This document shows, piece after piece, positions 47,655 to 58,862 of a stretch of 64,000 nt of DNA (positions are counted from its first letter, which is position 1; each line of letters starts with the position of its first letter). Below the pieces are notes generated by a model. The model did no database searches, was not told the origin of the DNA, and was given only the letters and a program-made list of their open reading frames with translations. A program made the position numbers and the translations under genes. The DNA comes from Monoplex corrugatus (taxonomy: Eukaryota > Mollusca > Gastropoda > Littorinimorpha > Ranellidae), in contig JAPXFY010000026.1 in the NCBI GenBank assembly GCA_030674185.1, positions 57,273,210-57,337,209 of the forward strand. Reading direction: 5' to 3'.

Positions 47655-49015
47655 TCATCATCATCATCAGGTGCCTTGTCACATGGCGTTGGCGATCATG
47701 GACTTCCATCTGTCTCTATCTCTTGTCGCCTCAAGCATCTCTTCCACCCTCCCTGTCTTCAGCCACTCTGCAAGTCCGTCTAGCATCTTCTCCCTGGGTC
47801 TACCCGGTGCTCTCTTTCCCTCCAGCTTTCCCGTTGTGACCAGGTGCTCCAATTCCCCTTTCCTCATAAAATGGCCAATAAATGTTGCCTGTCTTTTCCT
47901 AATCTTCCTTATGAGTGATCTACTTGTGTCTGCCTCCGTCAAGACTGTCTCGTTTGTTTTCTTTGTTGTCCATGGAACTTTCAACATCCTTCTTAGAAAC
48001 CACATCTCGGCTGCCTCAATCTTGCTCTGGCTTTGCTTGCTGACTGTCCACGCCTCGCAACCGTATAACAGTGTTGGTTTTGTATAACATTCAAGAACAC
48101 TCTTCCTGATGTTAACTTGGTAAGAATGCTTTTCATCTTCTTGAATGCTGTTTTGGCTTGGCCAATTCTGCTAGCTATTTCTGATGTGCATCTGCCGTCT
48201 GGTGAAATGATCGTTCCCAGGTATTTAAACTTATGAAACTGTCTCAAGGTTGTGCCATTTGCTGTTATTTTGCATGCGGGGATTTCATGTTTTTTACTGA
48301 TCACCATGACTTCATTCTTCCTGCTGTTTAGTTCCAGCCCCTTACCTTTGCTTTCTATTTCTAGTATATTCACAAGGTTTTGTAGGTCCCCTTTACTTTC
48401 TGCAATACGGTGTCATCTGCGTATCGAATGTTGTTTATCATTTTTCCCCCAACCTTTAATATGGGGTCTTCCTCTAGGTTTCTCATGACGTTTTTGCTGC
48501 AAAGTGAAAACAGATCTGGTGACAAAACACAACCCTGTTTGACTCCTCTTTTGATGTTTCGGAAAGAGCTTATACTGTTTTTTATTCTCATTGCAGCTGT
48601 TTGTTCCCAATACATATTTCTGATTATTTGCAGATCTTTTCCATCAATATTGAGTCTTTCTAGTTGGTTGATCAATTCTTCATGTCTCACCCGATCGAAA
48701 GCCTTGGTATAATCCTTGTTCATCTCGATTGACCTCTCTATGATAGTTCACAGGATGTATATGGCATTAATAGTTCTTTTCCCTTCCACAAATCCACACT
48801 GTTCTTCTGCTATTTCTCTTTTGATTCTATTCCTTGTCCTCATCTTGATTATTCTTAATGGGATCTTGGTTACATGACTCATCAAACTGATTTTGCAACA
48901 GTGAGTAATTACTGCTGTTTTCAACCTGTTCTTGTATCAGAATTGTCTTCTGAATCATCCGACAGTCATTCATAATTTCTTGACTCAACTCACATGCTTT
49001 CAAAGGTTGAAAACA
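47655..49015 (-). mobile_element. LINE-A, longest copy in the window
   Basis: Minus strand. The tail (ATG/GAT run) is at 47,651-47,668. Going upstream: C-terminal frame 48,005-47,679 (MWFLRRMLKVPWTTKKTNET, IGHFMRKGELEHLVTTGKLE), middle frame 48,373-47,993 (LNSRKNEVMVISKKHEIPAC, KFKYLGTIISPDGRCTSEIA), and the reverse transcriptase core 48,723-48,370 with DYTKAFDRVRHEEL, GVKQGCVLSPDLFSL and the catalytic box YADDT at 48,423-48,409. Further upstream, MSHVTKIPLRIIKMRTRNRI at 48,880-48,820 and EEQCGFVEGKRTINAIYIL are in other frames. At least three frameshifts separate these parts. No target duplication was found. Confidence 0.92.
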
Positions 49016-49104
49016 TGCAGGATTGCAAGATAGTCTTGACGTCGCCGTTTTGTTGAAAAAGCAGTTTCTATTCTCAGAAAAGTTAAACCAATCTGGTGAG
49101 GGTT

Positions 49105-49996
49105 CTCACCTGTCTCACCTGTCGGCGTCACCGGGAACAGTGTTGGCCGCTGCACATGATGTCCTCACAAGTTGCCTCCAGCACTCTCGATCTTGGCTAA
49201 GTCTGACCACCTCCTGGAGTTTCTTGCCACTGATGTTTGTGATGTTTCTAGCAAGTGATGCAGGTGGCCGTCCTCTGTTTCTCTTTCCTTCCACTTTACC
49301 TTGGAGGACAGTGGACATCAAGTCTGTTCTCTCATTACGGATTGCGTGTCCAACATATTTCAGTTTCCTCCGTTGTATGAGTACTAGAAGCTTGCGTGTA
49401 GTACCCAACTCATTCAGTATGCTTTCATTTGAGCGCCTATCCGTCCATTTGACCCTCAGCAGTCTTCGGTAAAACCACAGCTCTGCTGCTTCCACTCGTC
49501 TTTCATCCTCTTTCTTCATTGTCCATGCCTCGCAGCCGTATAACATCACTGGCCAGACAAGACATTTTAAGAGTTTTATCTTAAGGTCTGCTGTTATGCT
49601 GTGGTCTTTCCAAATATTGTTCAATTGAACCATACTGTTCTTGGCCATTCCAATTCTCATCTTTATGTCTTTTGAGCATGTTCCATCGTGTGTCTTGACT
49701 GAACCTAAATATCTAAAGTCCTTGACATTTTCTAGAGGGACTTGGTTTAGCATGATCTGGTCCTGTCTAATGTTATATTTGCCTGCAACATGCATAACCT
49801 TTGTCTTCTTTGAATTTAAGTCCAGCCCAGCTGCCTTTCCAACCCGGTCTACCCTGTACAGGATCCTCCTAGAGCCTGTAATGTTGTCTGCCAGTAATCC
49901 TGTGTCATCTGCGTAGCGTAAATTTGACAGGTTTCTACCACCAATATTTACTCCCATGTCTTCTATGTCTGCTTCTCTCATGATATGTTCAGTGTA
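49105..49996 (-). mobile_element. LINE-D, 5'-truncated, intact 298-codon frame, 11-bp target duplication
   Basis: Minus-strand frame 50,011-49,115 has no stop. It covers IGGRNLSNLRYADDTGLLAD (catalytic YADD box), LNSKKTKVMHVAGKYNIRQD, FRYLGSVKTHDGTCSKDIKM, LKIKLLKCLVWPVMLYGCEA, LKYVGHAIRNERTDLMSTVL and QGKVEGKRNRGRPPASLARN, ending GDADR and a stop. The undecamer TGGTGAGGGTT stands at 49,094-49,104 and 49,997-50,007. The frame starts in flanking DNA (its first codons are outside the element). The lack of lesions suggests recent insertion, but with the 5' two-thirds missing the copy cannot move by itself. Confidence 0.93.
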
Positions 49997-50009
49997 TGGT
50001 GAGGGTTGC

Positions 50010-50238
50010 ATAGGTCAAAAACTCATGTCCCGGAAGCCAGTCACTTTAATGAACCCATTCTGAGACTGACAACATCAGTCAGTGCTTCTCAGTCACTGTC
50101 AAACCACCTCCGTTAATTTTATGTTTGTAAGCATCACAGAAGACTCTGAGAGCTCTGTGAATTTTATGTTTGTAAGCATCACAGAAGGCTTTGAGAGCTC
50201 TGTGAATTTTATGTTGGCAGCAGTTATGGGGTTAACCG
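50010..50238. other. Short segment with a 57-bp tandem duplication
   Basis: The words AATTTTATGTTTGTAAGCAT and CACAGAAG(A/G)CT recur at 50,116 and 50,158 and partly at 50,204. Otherwise featureless. Confidence 0.5.
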
Positions 50239-50239
50239 A

Positions 50240-50613
50240 GTCCTTCAATGTTATATAGAACCAATACTGTAGTACAGATGCAAAACCTAGACAATCAACA
50301 AGCAGAGCTAGATTGAGGCAGCTGAAATGTGGTTTCTAAGAAGAATGTTGAGATTTCAAGGACAGAAAAAAATGCGACAGTGTTGAAAGAAGCAAATGCA
50401 AAAAGAACATTAATGAAGAAAATTACTAAAAGACAAACACATTTATAGGACATTTTATGAGGCATGAGAAATTCCAGCATCTAATCACAACAGGAAAGCT
50501 AGAGGAAAAAAGAGCACCAGGTAGACCCAGGTGGAAAATATTAGAGTTTTGCAGAGCGGATGAGGACAGAAAGGGTAGGAGATAAACTTGCAATAACAAA
50601 AGAGAGACTTGTA

Positions 50614-50649
<36 letters not shown>

Positions 50650-50690
50650 TGATCACTAATGCCATACGGCAAAAAACACATGATGATGAT
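50240..50690 (+). mobile_element. LINE-A C-terminal fragment interrupted by a run of 34 G
   Basis: Plus strand. Patches of the LINE-A protein in several frames: an ECYIEPILLY-like segment at 50,245, ARLRQLKCGF, then FIGHFMRHEKFQHLITTGKL and EEKRAPGRPR at 50,445-50,530. The tail is GCCATACGGCAAAAAACA and ATGATGATG at 50,660-50,690. A homopolymer of 34 G (50,614-50,647) replaces the segment before the last codons. Confidence 0.8.
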
Positions 50691-50815
50691 AAAAGGGACA
50701 CTATTTACTTAGGCTGAAAAAGTCCCTGTATCCTCATGGGAGGAGGAGGGGGCCAGAGAGAATTCATTCTGATTTAACAGAAACACACAACAGTCAACAA
50801 ATTAACATCATTCAC

Positions 50816-51145
50816 CTGTGCCCTGTGCTGCAACTGTGGTGGGGGTGACTGTTGCTGTTGCAGCTGTGAAACAGGGGAAGTGACTCTGGCAGGGACGGGG
50901 CGAGGGGAGGTGACAGGGGGTGAAGTGAAGGGGGGCATGGGGGAGGAAGAAGGTCGTGTCTGCGGAGACTGGCCACGTCGAGCAAAGCCCGGCGACAGTT
51001 GTGGGGAAGTCTGCAGGCGAGTGCCGCCCCCACCACCACCACCCCCATGTTTCATGAACTGAGGCTCGCTGGTAGCTGTTCCCAGCAGGTATTTGGGACA
51101 GTTCTGATCACCACCGCCACCACCCTCCTTGTTGCCGGGACGACC
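50816..51145 (-). CDS. Internal exon of the Pro/Gln-rich gene (exon 4 here)
   Basis: Minus strand: acceptor CTTGTCACAG|GGT and donor GGCACAG|GTGAAT, 110 codons, phase 0 at both ends. The peptide begins GRPGNKEGGGGGDQNCPKYL and includes LGTATSEPQFMKHGGGGGGG. It continues with Ser/Pro-rich sequence (QSPQTRPSSSPMPPFTSPPV) and ends in a glutamine/proline patch (SQLQQQQSPPPQLQHRAQ). The glycine and glutamine runs are encoded by GGT/GGC and CAG/CAA repeats. A 28-bp minisatellite begins right at the acceptor. The phases fit the 54.7-kb and 42.7-kb exons. Confidence 0.85.
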
Positions 51146-51149
51146 CTGT

Positions 51150-53215
51150 GACAAGACAAGTCTTACAATGCCTAACTCTGTGACTGCAAGTCCGCTAATG
51201 TCTAACTCTATGACATTGCATAACAATACATAACTCGTGTGACAGTAAGCCTGACAATGTCTAACTCTGTGACAGTGTATAACAATGTCTAACTCTGTGA
51301 CAATGTATAACAATGTCTGACTCTGTGACAGTGTATAACAATGTCTGTGACAATGCATAAGAATGTCTAACTCTGTGATAATGTATAACAATGTCTGTGA
51401 CAATGTATAAGAATGTCTAACTCTGTGACAATGTATAACAATGTCTGTGACAATGTATAAGAATGTCTAACTCTGTGACAATGTATAAAAATGTTTAACA
51501 CTGTGACAGTGTATACAATGTCTAACTCTGTGATAGTGTATAACAGTGTCTAAGTCTGTGACACTGTGTAAAATACCTAACTCTGTGACAGTGTATAACA
51601 ATATCTAACTCTGTGACAATGTATAACAATATCTAACTCTGTGACAATGTATAACAATGTCTAACTCTGTGACAATGTATAACAATGTCTAACTCCGTGA
51701 CAATGTATAACAATGTCTAACTCTGTGACAATGTATAACAATGTCTAACTCTGTGACAATGTATAACAATGTCTAACTCTGTGACAATGTATAACAATGT
51801 CTAACTCTGTGACAATGTATAACAATGTCTAACTCTGTGACAATGTATAACAATGTCTAACTCTGTGACAATGTATAACAATGTTTAACTCTGTGACAAT
51901 GTATAACAATGTCTAACTCTGTGACAATGTATAACAATGTCTAACTCTGTGACAGTGCATAACAATACATAACTCTGTGACAGTAAGCCTGACAATGTCT
52001 AACTCTGTGACAATGTATAACAATGTCTAACTTTGTGACAATGTACATGTATAACAATGTCTAACTCTGTGACAATGTATAACAATATCTAACTCTGTGA
52101 CAATGTATAACAATGTCTAACTCTGTGACAATGTACATGTATAACAATGTCTAACTCTGTGACAATGTATAACAATGTTAACTCTGTGACAATGTATAAC
52201 AATGTCTAACTCTGTGACAATGTATAACAATTCTAACTCTGTGACAATGTATAACAATGTCTAACTCTGTGACAATGTATAACAATATCTAACTCTGTGA
52301 CAATGTACATGTATAACAATGTCTAACTCTGTGACAATGTATAACAATGTCTAACTCTGTGACAATGTATAACAATGTCTAACTCTGTGACAATGTATAG
52401 CAATGTCTAACTCTGTGACAGTGTATAACAATGTCTAACTCTGTGACAATGTATAGCAATGTCTAACTCTGTGACAATGTATAACAATATCTAACTCTGT
52501 GACAATGTATAACAATGTCTAACTCTGTGACAATGTATAACAATATCTAAATCTGTGACAATTGTACATGTTATAACAATGTCTGACTCTGTGACAATGT
52601 ATAACAATGTCTAACTCTGTGACAATGTATAACAATGTCTGACTCTGTGACAATGTATAACAATGTCTAACTCTGTGACAATGTATAACAATATCTAACT
52701 CTGTGACAATGTATAACAATGTCTAACTCTGTGACAATGTATAACAATGTCTAACTCTGTGACAATGTATAACAATGTCTAACTCTGTGACAATGTATAA
52801 CAATGTCTAACTTTGTGACAATGTATAACAATGTCTAACTCTGTGACAATGTATAACAATGTCTAACTCTGTGACAATGTATAACAATATCTAACTCTGT
52901 GACAATGTATAACAATGTCTAACTCTGTGACAATGTATAACAATGTCTAACTCTGTGACAGTGTATAACAATATCTAACTCTGTGACAATGTACATGTAT
53001 AACAATGTCTAACTCTGTGACAATGTATAACAATGTCTAACTCTGTGACAATGTATAACAATGTCTAACTCTGTGACAATGTATAACAATGTCTAACTCT
53101 GTGACAATGTATAACAATGTCTAACTCTGTGACAATGTATAATATCTAACTCTGTGACAATGTATAACAATGTCTAACTCTGTGATAATGTATAACAATG
53201 TCTAACTTTATGACA
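51150..53215 (+). repeat. 28-bp minisatellite, about 70 copies
   Basis: Units of 28 bp, AACTCTGTGACAATGTATAA plus CAATGTCT. The copies nearest the exon (51,150-51,560) are diverged, those from 51,600 onwards nearly identical. A longer variant with ACATGTATAAC inserted appears at 52,040, 52,130, 52,310, 52,565 and 52,990, as if a multi-unit block had been copied. Each unit read on the minus strand contains TTGTCACAG, the same as the splice acceptor next to the array. Confidence 0.97.
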
Positions 53216-53224
53216 TAAAACTCT

Positions 53225-54115
53225 GCACACAAAGATCTTTTTGTTACTCTGTCTTTTTTCCCTTCCTGAGATACACAAAGATCTTTTTGTTACTCTGTCT
53301 TTTTTCCTTCCCTGAGATACACAAAGATCTTTTTGTTACTCTGTCTTTTTTCCTTTCCCTGAGATACACAAAGATCTTTTTGTTACTCTGTCTTTTTTCC
53401 CTTCCCTGAGATACACAAAGATCTTTTTGTTACTCTGTCTTTTTTCCTTTCCCTGAGATACACAAAGATCTTTTTGTTACTCTTTTCCCCTTCCCTGCGA
53501 TACACAGACATTTTTGTTACTATCTTTTTCCCTTCCCGGAGATACACAAAGATCTTTTTGTTACTCTCTTTTTCCCTTCCCGGAGATACACAAAGATCCT
53601 TTTGTTACTGTCTCCCTGCGATACACAAAGACATTTTTGTTACTGTTTTCCCCTTCTCTGTGATACACAAAGATCTTTTTGTTACTCTTCTTCTTTCCCT
53701 TCCCTGTGATACACAAAGATCTTTTTGTTACTCTGCTTTCCCCTTCCCTGTGATACACAAATATCTTTTTGTTACTCTGCTTCCCCCTTCTCTGTGATAC
53801 ACAAAGACATTTTTGTTGCTCTGTTTCCCCCCTTCCCTGTGATACACAAAGTTTTTTGTTACTCTGCTCCCCTTCTCTGTGATACACAAAGATCTTTTTG
53901 TTACTCTGTCTTCTTTGCTCTTTCCCTTCCCTGTGATACACAAAGATCTTTTTGTTACTCTGTCTTCTTTCCGTTCCCTGTGATACACAAAGATCTTTTT
54001 GTTACTCTGCTCCTCCTTCTTTGCGATACACAAAGATCTTTTTGTTACTCTGTCTTCTTTCCCTTCCCTGCGATACACAAAGATCTTCTTGTTAGTCTGT
54101 TTTTTCCTTTCCCTG
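53225..54115 (+). repeat. 40-48 bp minisatellite, about 19 copies
   Basis: Units share ATACACAAAGATCTTTTTGT and TACTCTGTCTTTTTTCCCTT with variable C/T-rich middles. The first six are almost identical and the rest vary in length. Confidence 0.95.
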
Positions 54116-54164
54116 CGACAATTTTTTTCAGGTATATGTATGCATGCTGTTTGGCCAACACTCT

Positions 54165-54460
54165 GCTGTCATCATGTTGCTGCATAGTCTGCATACTGTG
54201 TCCCTAGTGGGTGTGCATGCCAGACACTTATGTTTCCATAAGCCAGTGAACACTGACATGGCTTACAGGACCTTTAACATGTGTATCTGATGTTCTGCAT
54301 GTGTGTACACATGAACGGCCTTCAGGCACTCAATCAGATCTGCACACGTTGACCTGGGAGATGGGAAAAATCGTCACCTCTACTTATCAGGTGCTAGTAT
54401 TGCAGGTTTGAACTCACAACATCTGACTGCAAATCTGAATCTGGCTACTATGCCCATCAA
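54165..54460 (-). mobile_element. tRNA-derived SINE, copy 2
   Basis: Minus strand head near 54,457: GATGGGCATAGTAGCCAGA (A-box region) and GAGTTCAAACCTG (B-box region) about 30 bases on. The body contains CCCAGGTCAACGTGTGCAGA, GTGTACACACATGCAG and, at the 3' end, AGTATGCAGACTATGCAGCA. It is colinear with copy 1 at 1,484-1,775 and clearly better preserved. This organisation is typical of an abundant gastropod tRNA-SINE. Confidence 0.7.
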
Positions 54461-54608
54461 AAACACTGGAAAGCACATATACACAAACACACACAGACAG
54501 GCTGACACACCCACATAAACACACACACATTCACACAACATGTATTCACACTGATCAACACACACACATTCAAGCACATGTACATACACACACACACATG
54601 ACTGTACA

Positions 54609-54633
54609 TATATATATATGTATATACATACAT

Positions 54634-54701
<68 letters not shown>

Positions 54702-54702
54702 G
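54609..54702. repeat. (TA)n then (GA)n microsatellite
   Basis: A short TATATA patch, then GA repeats interrupted by GG, ending 14 bases before the donor side of the 54.7-kb exon. Confidence 0.95.
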
Positions 54703-54715
54703 AATTAGCACTTAC

Positions 54716-54754
54716 AGAATCAGGTTGTCCCCCTTGTCCATGTTTCATGATAGC
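54716..54754 (-). CDS. Microexon-size internal exon of the Pro/Gln-rich gene (exon 3 here)
   Basis: Minus strand: acceptor GTGTGTCTATCCAG|GCT, 13 codons, consensus donor GATTCT|GTAAGT. The peptide is AIMKHGQGGQPDS. Both ends are phase 0, joining the 57.2-kb exon (...NVAMQ) to the 51.1-kb exon (GRPGNK...). The phrase MKHG recurs in the next exon. The short size makes it weak by itself; the phase agreement and splice sites carry the call. Confidence 0.7.
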
Positions 54755-54857
54755 CTGGATAGACACACACACATATTTTAATAATGAAAATATATATTTT
54801 TTAATTTTGAACAGTAATTTTGCATATTTTAGTATGTCTTGTGATTGTTTCTATACG

Positions 54858-54868
54858 TGTGTGAGTGT

Positions 54869-54957
<89 letters not shown>

Positions 54958-55000
54958 AGTGTGTGTGTGTGTGTGTGTGTTTACATGTGTGTAAGTGCAT
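54858..55000. repeat. (TG)n microsatellite
   Basis: A TG run of about 140 bp with GAG and TAT interruptions at both ends. Confidence 0.96.
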
Positions 55001-55134
55001 GCATTTGTGTGCCTGCTTTGTTTTGTTATGTTGTCTGCACAGCAATACACTTTAGTCATACTCTACTGGTTTTCTCCATGAAGGGAACACTGTTCCCAGA
55101 AGATGGCATGTTTCGTGTTGCCTCCAAAGGAACA

Positions 55135-55850
55135 CAGCTGACAGTCTCACAGCACAAACTGTATGTTTTCTGTGTCTAATACAAGCACAGCTGACAATCT
55201 TTAAACACAACTTGTACGTTTTCCGCTTGTCCAATACAAGACACTTTGTAATCTTAATGCACAATTTGTATGTTTCCTGTTTGTCTCCAGTACAAGCACA
55301 ACTGATAACCTTACAGCACAGCTTGTATGTTTCCTGTTTGTCTCCAGTACAAGCACAGTTGATAACCTTACAGCACAGCTTGCAGTTGTATGTTTCCTGT
55401 TTGTCTCCAAGTACAAGCACAGTTGATAACCTTACAGCATGACTTGTATGTTTCCTGTTTGTCTCCAGTACAAGCACAGTTGATAACCTTACAGCATGAC
55501 TTGTATGGTTCCTGTTTGTCTCCAGTACAAGCACAGTTGATAACCTTACAGCATGACTTATGTTTCCTGTTTGTCTCCAGTACAAGCACAGTTGATAACC
55601 TTACAGCATGACTTGTGTGTTTCCTGTTTGTCTCCAGTACAAGCACAGTTGATAACCTTACAGCATGACTTGTGTGTTTCCTGTTTGTCTCCAGTACAAG
55701 CACAGTTGATAACCTTACAGCATGACTTGTGTGTTTCCTGTTTGTCTCCAGTACAAGCACAGTTGATAACCTTACAGCATGACTTGTGTGTTTCCTGTTT
55801 GTCTCCAGTACAAGCACAGTTGATAACCTTACTAGCTGACTTGATAGTGT
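55135..55850 (+). repeat. 57-bp minisatellite, about 12 copies
   Basis: Units of 57 bp with TTTCCTGTTTGTCTCCAGTA and CAAGCACAGTTGATAACCTT. Copies from 55,430 to 55,820 are nearly identical, the first three and the last are diverged. Confidence 0.95.
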
Positions 55851-55889
55851 GTTCCTGTGTTTGTCTAGAACAAGATAGTTTGTATAACC

Positions 55890-57219
55890 AAACATTACCT
55901 GCAATTTTCGTTTGTTAGACAAGACAGTTTGATATGTTAGAATAGACATGTTTCCTGTATGTTTCAACAATAATTATTTAAGCGTTAAGCAAGACTTGTT
56001 TTTATGATGTTAGTACAAGACAGTTATACTTAATGCATGACAGGCTTTCTGTATTGTAGCCAGTACAAGACGTTATACCTTAATTGCTATGGCAATGGGA
56101 TTTCTGTTTGTTCAGTAACAAGACATTATGTAACCTTCTGGAAAACATTATTGTGTTAGACAAGACATTACTGAAATGTTGTTATGGCAAGATATTACCT
56201 GTATGTTTAAACAAGACATTACCTGAAATGTTCGTTAAACAAGACATTACTGTATGTTGTTAAATAAGACATTTCTGTATGTTGTTATGGCAAGAATTAC
56301 CTTTAAGTTGTTATAGACAAGACATTATTTGTATGCTGTTAGAACAAGACATTATCTACTGTTAGTTGTAGGCAAGCATTATCTGTATGTAGTTAGAACA
56401 AGGATTATCTGTATGTTATAGGCAAGCATATCTGTATGTTGTTAGAACAAGACATACTGTAAGTTGTAGGACAAGACATTATCTGTTGTTGTAGACAAGA
56501 CATTATCTGTATGTTGTTATGAAAACATTATCCTGTATTGTTACAGAACAAGACATTACCTGCATGTTGTCAAACAAGACATTATCTGTATGTTGTAAAC
56601 AAGACATTATCTGTATGTTGTTAGCAAGGCATTACTGTAGTTTTAGAACAAGACATTATCTGTATGTCTGTTAGAACAAGACATTATCTGATGTTGTCAG
56701 AACAAGACATTATCTGTATGTTGTTAGAACAAGGCATTATCTGTATGTTTAGAACAAGCATTATCTGTATGTTGTAGAACAAGACATCTGTAGTTGTTAG
56801 ACAAGAGCATTATCTGTATGTTTCAGAACAAGACATTATCTGTATGTTGTTCAGAACAAGGCATTATCTGTATGTTGTCAGAACAAGACATTATCTGTAT
56901 GTTGTCAGAACAAGACATTATCTGTATGTTGTCAGAACAAGACATTATCTGTATGTTGTTAGAACAATTATCTGTATGTTGTTAGAACAAGACATTATCT
57001 GTATGTTGTTAGAACAAGACATTATCTGTATGTTGTTAGAACAAGACATTATCTGTATGTTGTTAGAACAAGACAAGACATTATCTGTATGTTGTTAGAA
57101 CAAGACATTATCTGTATGTTGTTAGAACAAGACATTATCTGTATGTTGTTAGAACAAGACATTATCTGTAAGTTGTTATGACAAGACATTATCTGTATGT
57201 TGTCAGAACAAGACATTAC
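55890..57219 (+). repeat. 27-bp minisatellite, about 45 copies, touching a splice donor
   Basis: Units of 27 bp, ACATTATCTGTATGTTGTTA plus GAACAAG. From 56,820 to 57,215 they are clean. From 55,900 to 56,800 nearly every unit has lost one to several bases. The array reaches the donor of the exon at 57,281-57,220, and the first unit overlaps that splice site. Confidence 0.95.
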
Positions 57220-57281
57220 CTGCATCGCCACATTTTGCTTGGCCCGGCGTTCCTGAGATGTAGACAACAACACTTCTGTAT
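57220..57281 (-). CDS. Internal exon of the Pro/Gln-rich gene (exon 2 here)
   Basis: Minus strand: acceptor CATTGTTTCAG|AT, donor GATGCAG|GTAATG. It needs one carried base. The 62.4-kb exon supplies an A, giving AAT (Asn) across the junction. The peptide then reads TEVLLSTSQERRAKQNVAMQ, probably helical and basic. It ends in phase 0, as required by the 54.7-kb exon. The donor region is duplicated many times in the adjoining minisatellite. Confidence 0.75.
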
Positions 57282-57325
57282 CTGAAACAATGGTCACCAC
57301 ATTAAGTTAACTATTATGACTGAAT

Positions 57326-57880
57326 TGTTATTGTTGTTGTTGTTTAAAGCCCAGCTGACTGCATAGAGCCATATCAGGGCAATAACCGCTTCAAAACACA
57401 CAAAACTTCAACAGGAAAAAAAAAAGGAAAGAAAATTAAGTACACATATCAATGCATTCGCGCAAATAATCTAAGGACATGCCCCAGCATTGACCCTCCA
57501 TCCAATTTATCGCACAGGAGAGATTTGAAAAACACCTGAATACAAATATAAGCATACATAAGACACCAAAACATATATAAAAACAGGCATAAATTACCTA
57601 AAACTGCTTCCGCATATCTCACCTCCCTAGAGCCAAAAATGCACTTAATACATGTACCCAATCATCGATTGTAAGAAAAGGTACATAAGACTTCATCGAA
57701 CACATGCAGGTGAATGGACCATTAAGGCAGAAAATGATAGGTAGAAATGACAGAAAGCAAAGCAACAAGGCAGAAACAAAGAGACTGACAGAAATGAGGA
57801 ACTTTCTGGCACAGAATTTCCAAAAGGTGGAAGGTGGGGATACTATTTATACTGAAAGAGCCTGGCATCCCCATGGGGGA
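57326..57880 (-). mobile_element. LINE-E 3' end, 5'-truncated, with 13-bp target duplication
   Basis: ATTATGACTGAAT flanks the insertion at 57,313-57,325 and 57,881-57,893. Minus strand 3' end: GCCCTGATATGGCTCTATGC and CAGCTGGGCTTTAA, followed by an ACA/AAC tail. The same words close the LINE-E fragment at 37.5 kb. Only non-coding 3' sequence and perhaps a few last codons are included. Confidence 0.85.
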
Positions 57881-57894
57881 ATTATGACTGAATG

Positions 57895-58525
57895 ACTCAC
57901 ATCAAACAATGGTCAGTTTCAGTTAACACACATGGCACCTGTGATGTTAGTGCATATGGAATTCATTCAGAGCACAGTGATGTCGTCTTGAGAAACTGAA
58001 GCTGAAACTGATTTACATAATACAGCCAATAACTATGAACTATACCAAAGAGTGTCAAGTTTCCATTCAACATGTATGACTGATAGAATCAGTTAATTAC
58101 CATGATTTATTTTATTTAATGCCAATAACTTCAAATACATCCATCAAACGATCTCAATATAAGTTCAACATAGTTCACAGTCCCATGTTGATTATTGGCA
58201 TAAATCAACAAAGGAGAAATGAAATATACTGACCATGCAACCCACAACACAAACCTAACAACAAGAGTTTTTAACGAGGAAAAGTTGAGGCTTAAAGAAA
58301 ACCTGGCAGAGTGCCTGCTTCCTATATGAATATCACAGAGGATTGACGGTCTCTGAAGTGGTACAGAAAAGTCAGGACCACACATGAACAGAGAAGAGCT
58401 GCTGTGACGTCTGCTGCGTTGCCTACCATCAAACCTGATGAGGCTGACAGATGATGGGTGATGGGAGGTCGTGTGTGATTTACAATACGTGTTAACTATG
58501 AGCGACAGATGTGTGATTTACATAA
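57895..58525. other. Intron, no feature recognised
   Basis: Unique-looking AT-rich sequence. No exon, tandem unit or element end was found. Confidence 0.45.
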
Positions 58526-58702
58526 TGAGCTAACCCTACTACTGCCAGTGTTAACAATGGTTTTGCCAGGGGGAGAAAACTGCGAATTGGGTTACAATGT
58601 TTAAAGCAGAATTTTGACCTTGATTTCACCCCAAACATTGGCAACCCATATATTTTCATAAAGGATATAGACTACACTAACCAGAGAAAGCAAAAAAAGA
58701 AG

Positions 58703-58862
58703 AAAATTATAATACTAAATGGGGTCACATCATCAATAAAATAAAATTATAATACTAAATGGGGTCACATCATCAATAAAATAAAATTATAATACTAAAT
58801 GGGGTCACATCATCAATAAAATAAAATTATAATACTAAATGGGGTCACACCATCAATAAAAT
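58703..58862 (+). repeat. 40-bp repeat, four copies
   Basis: Four perfect or near-perfect units with AATACTAAATGGGGTCACAT and CATCAATAAAAT, inside the piggyBac-like element. Confidence 0.95.
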
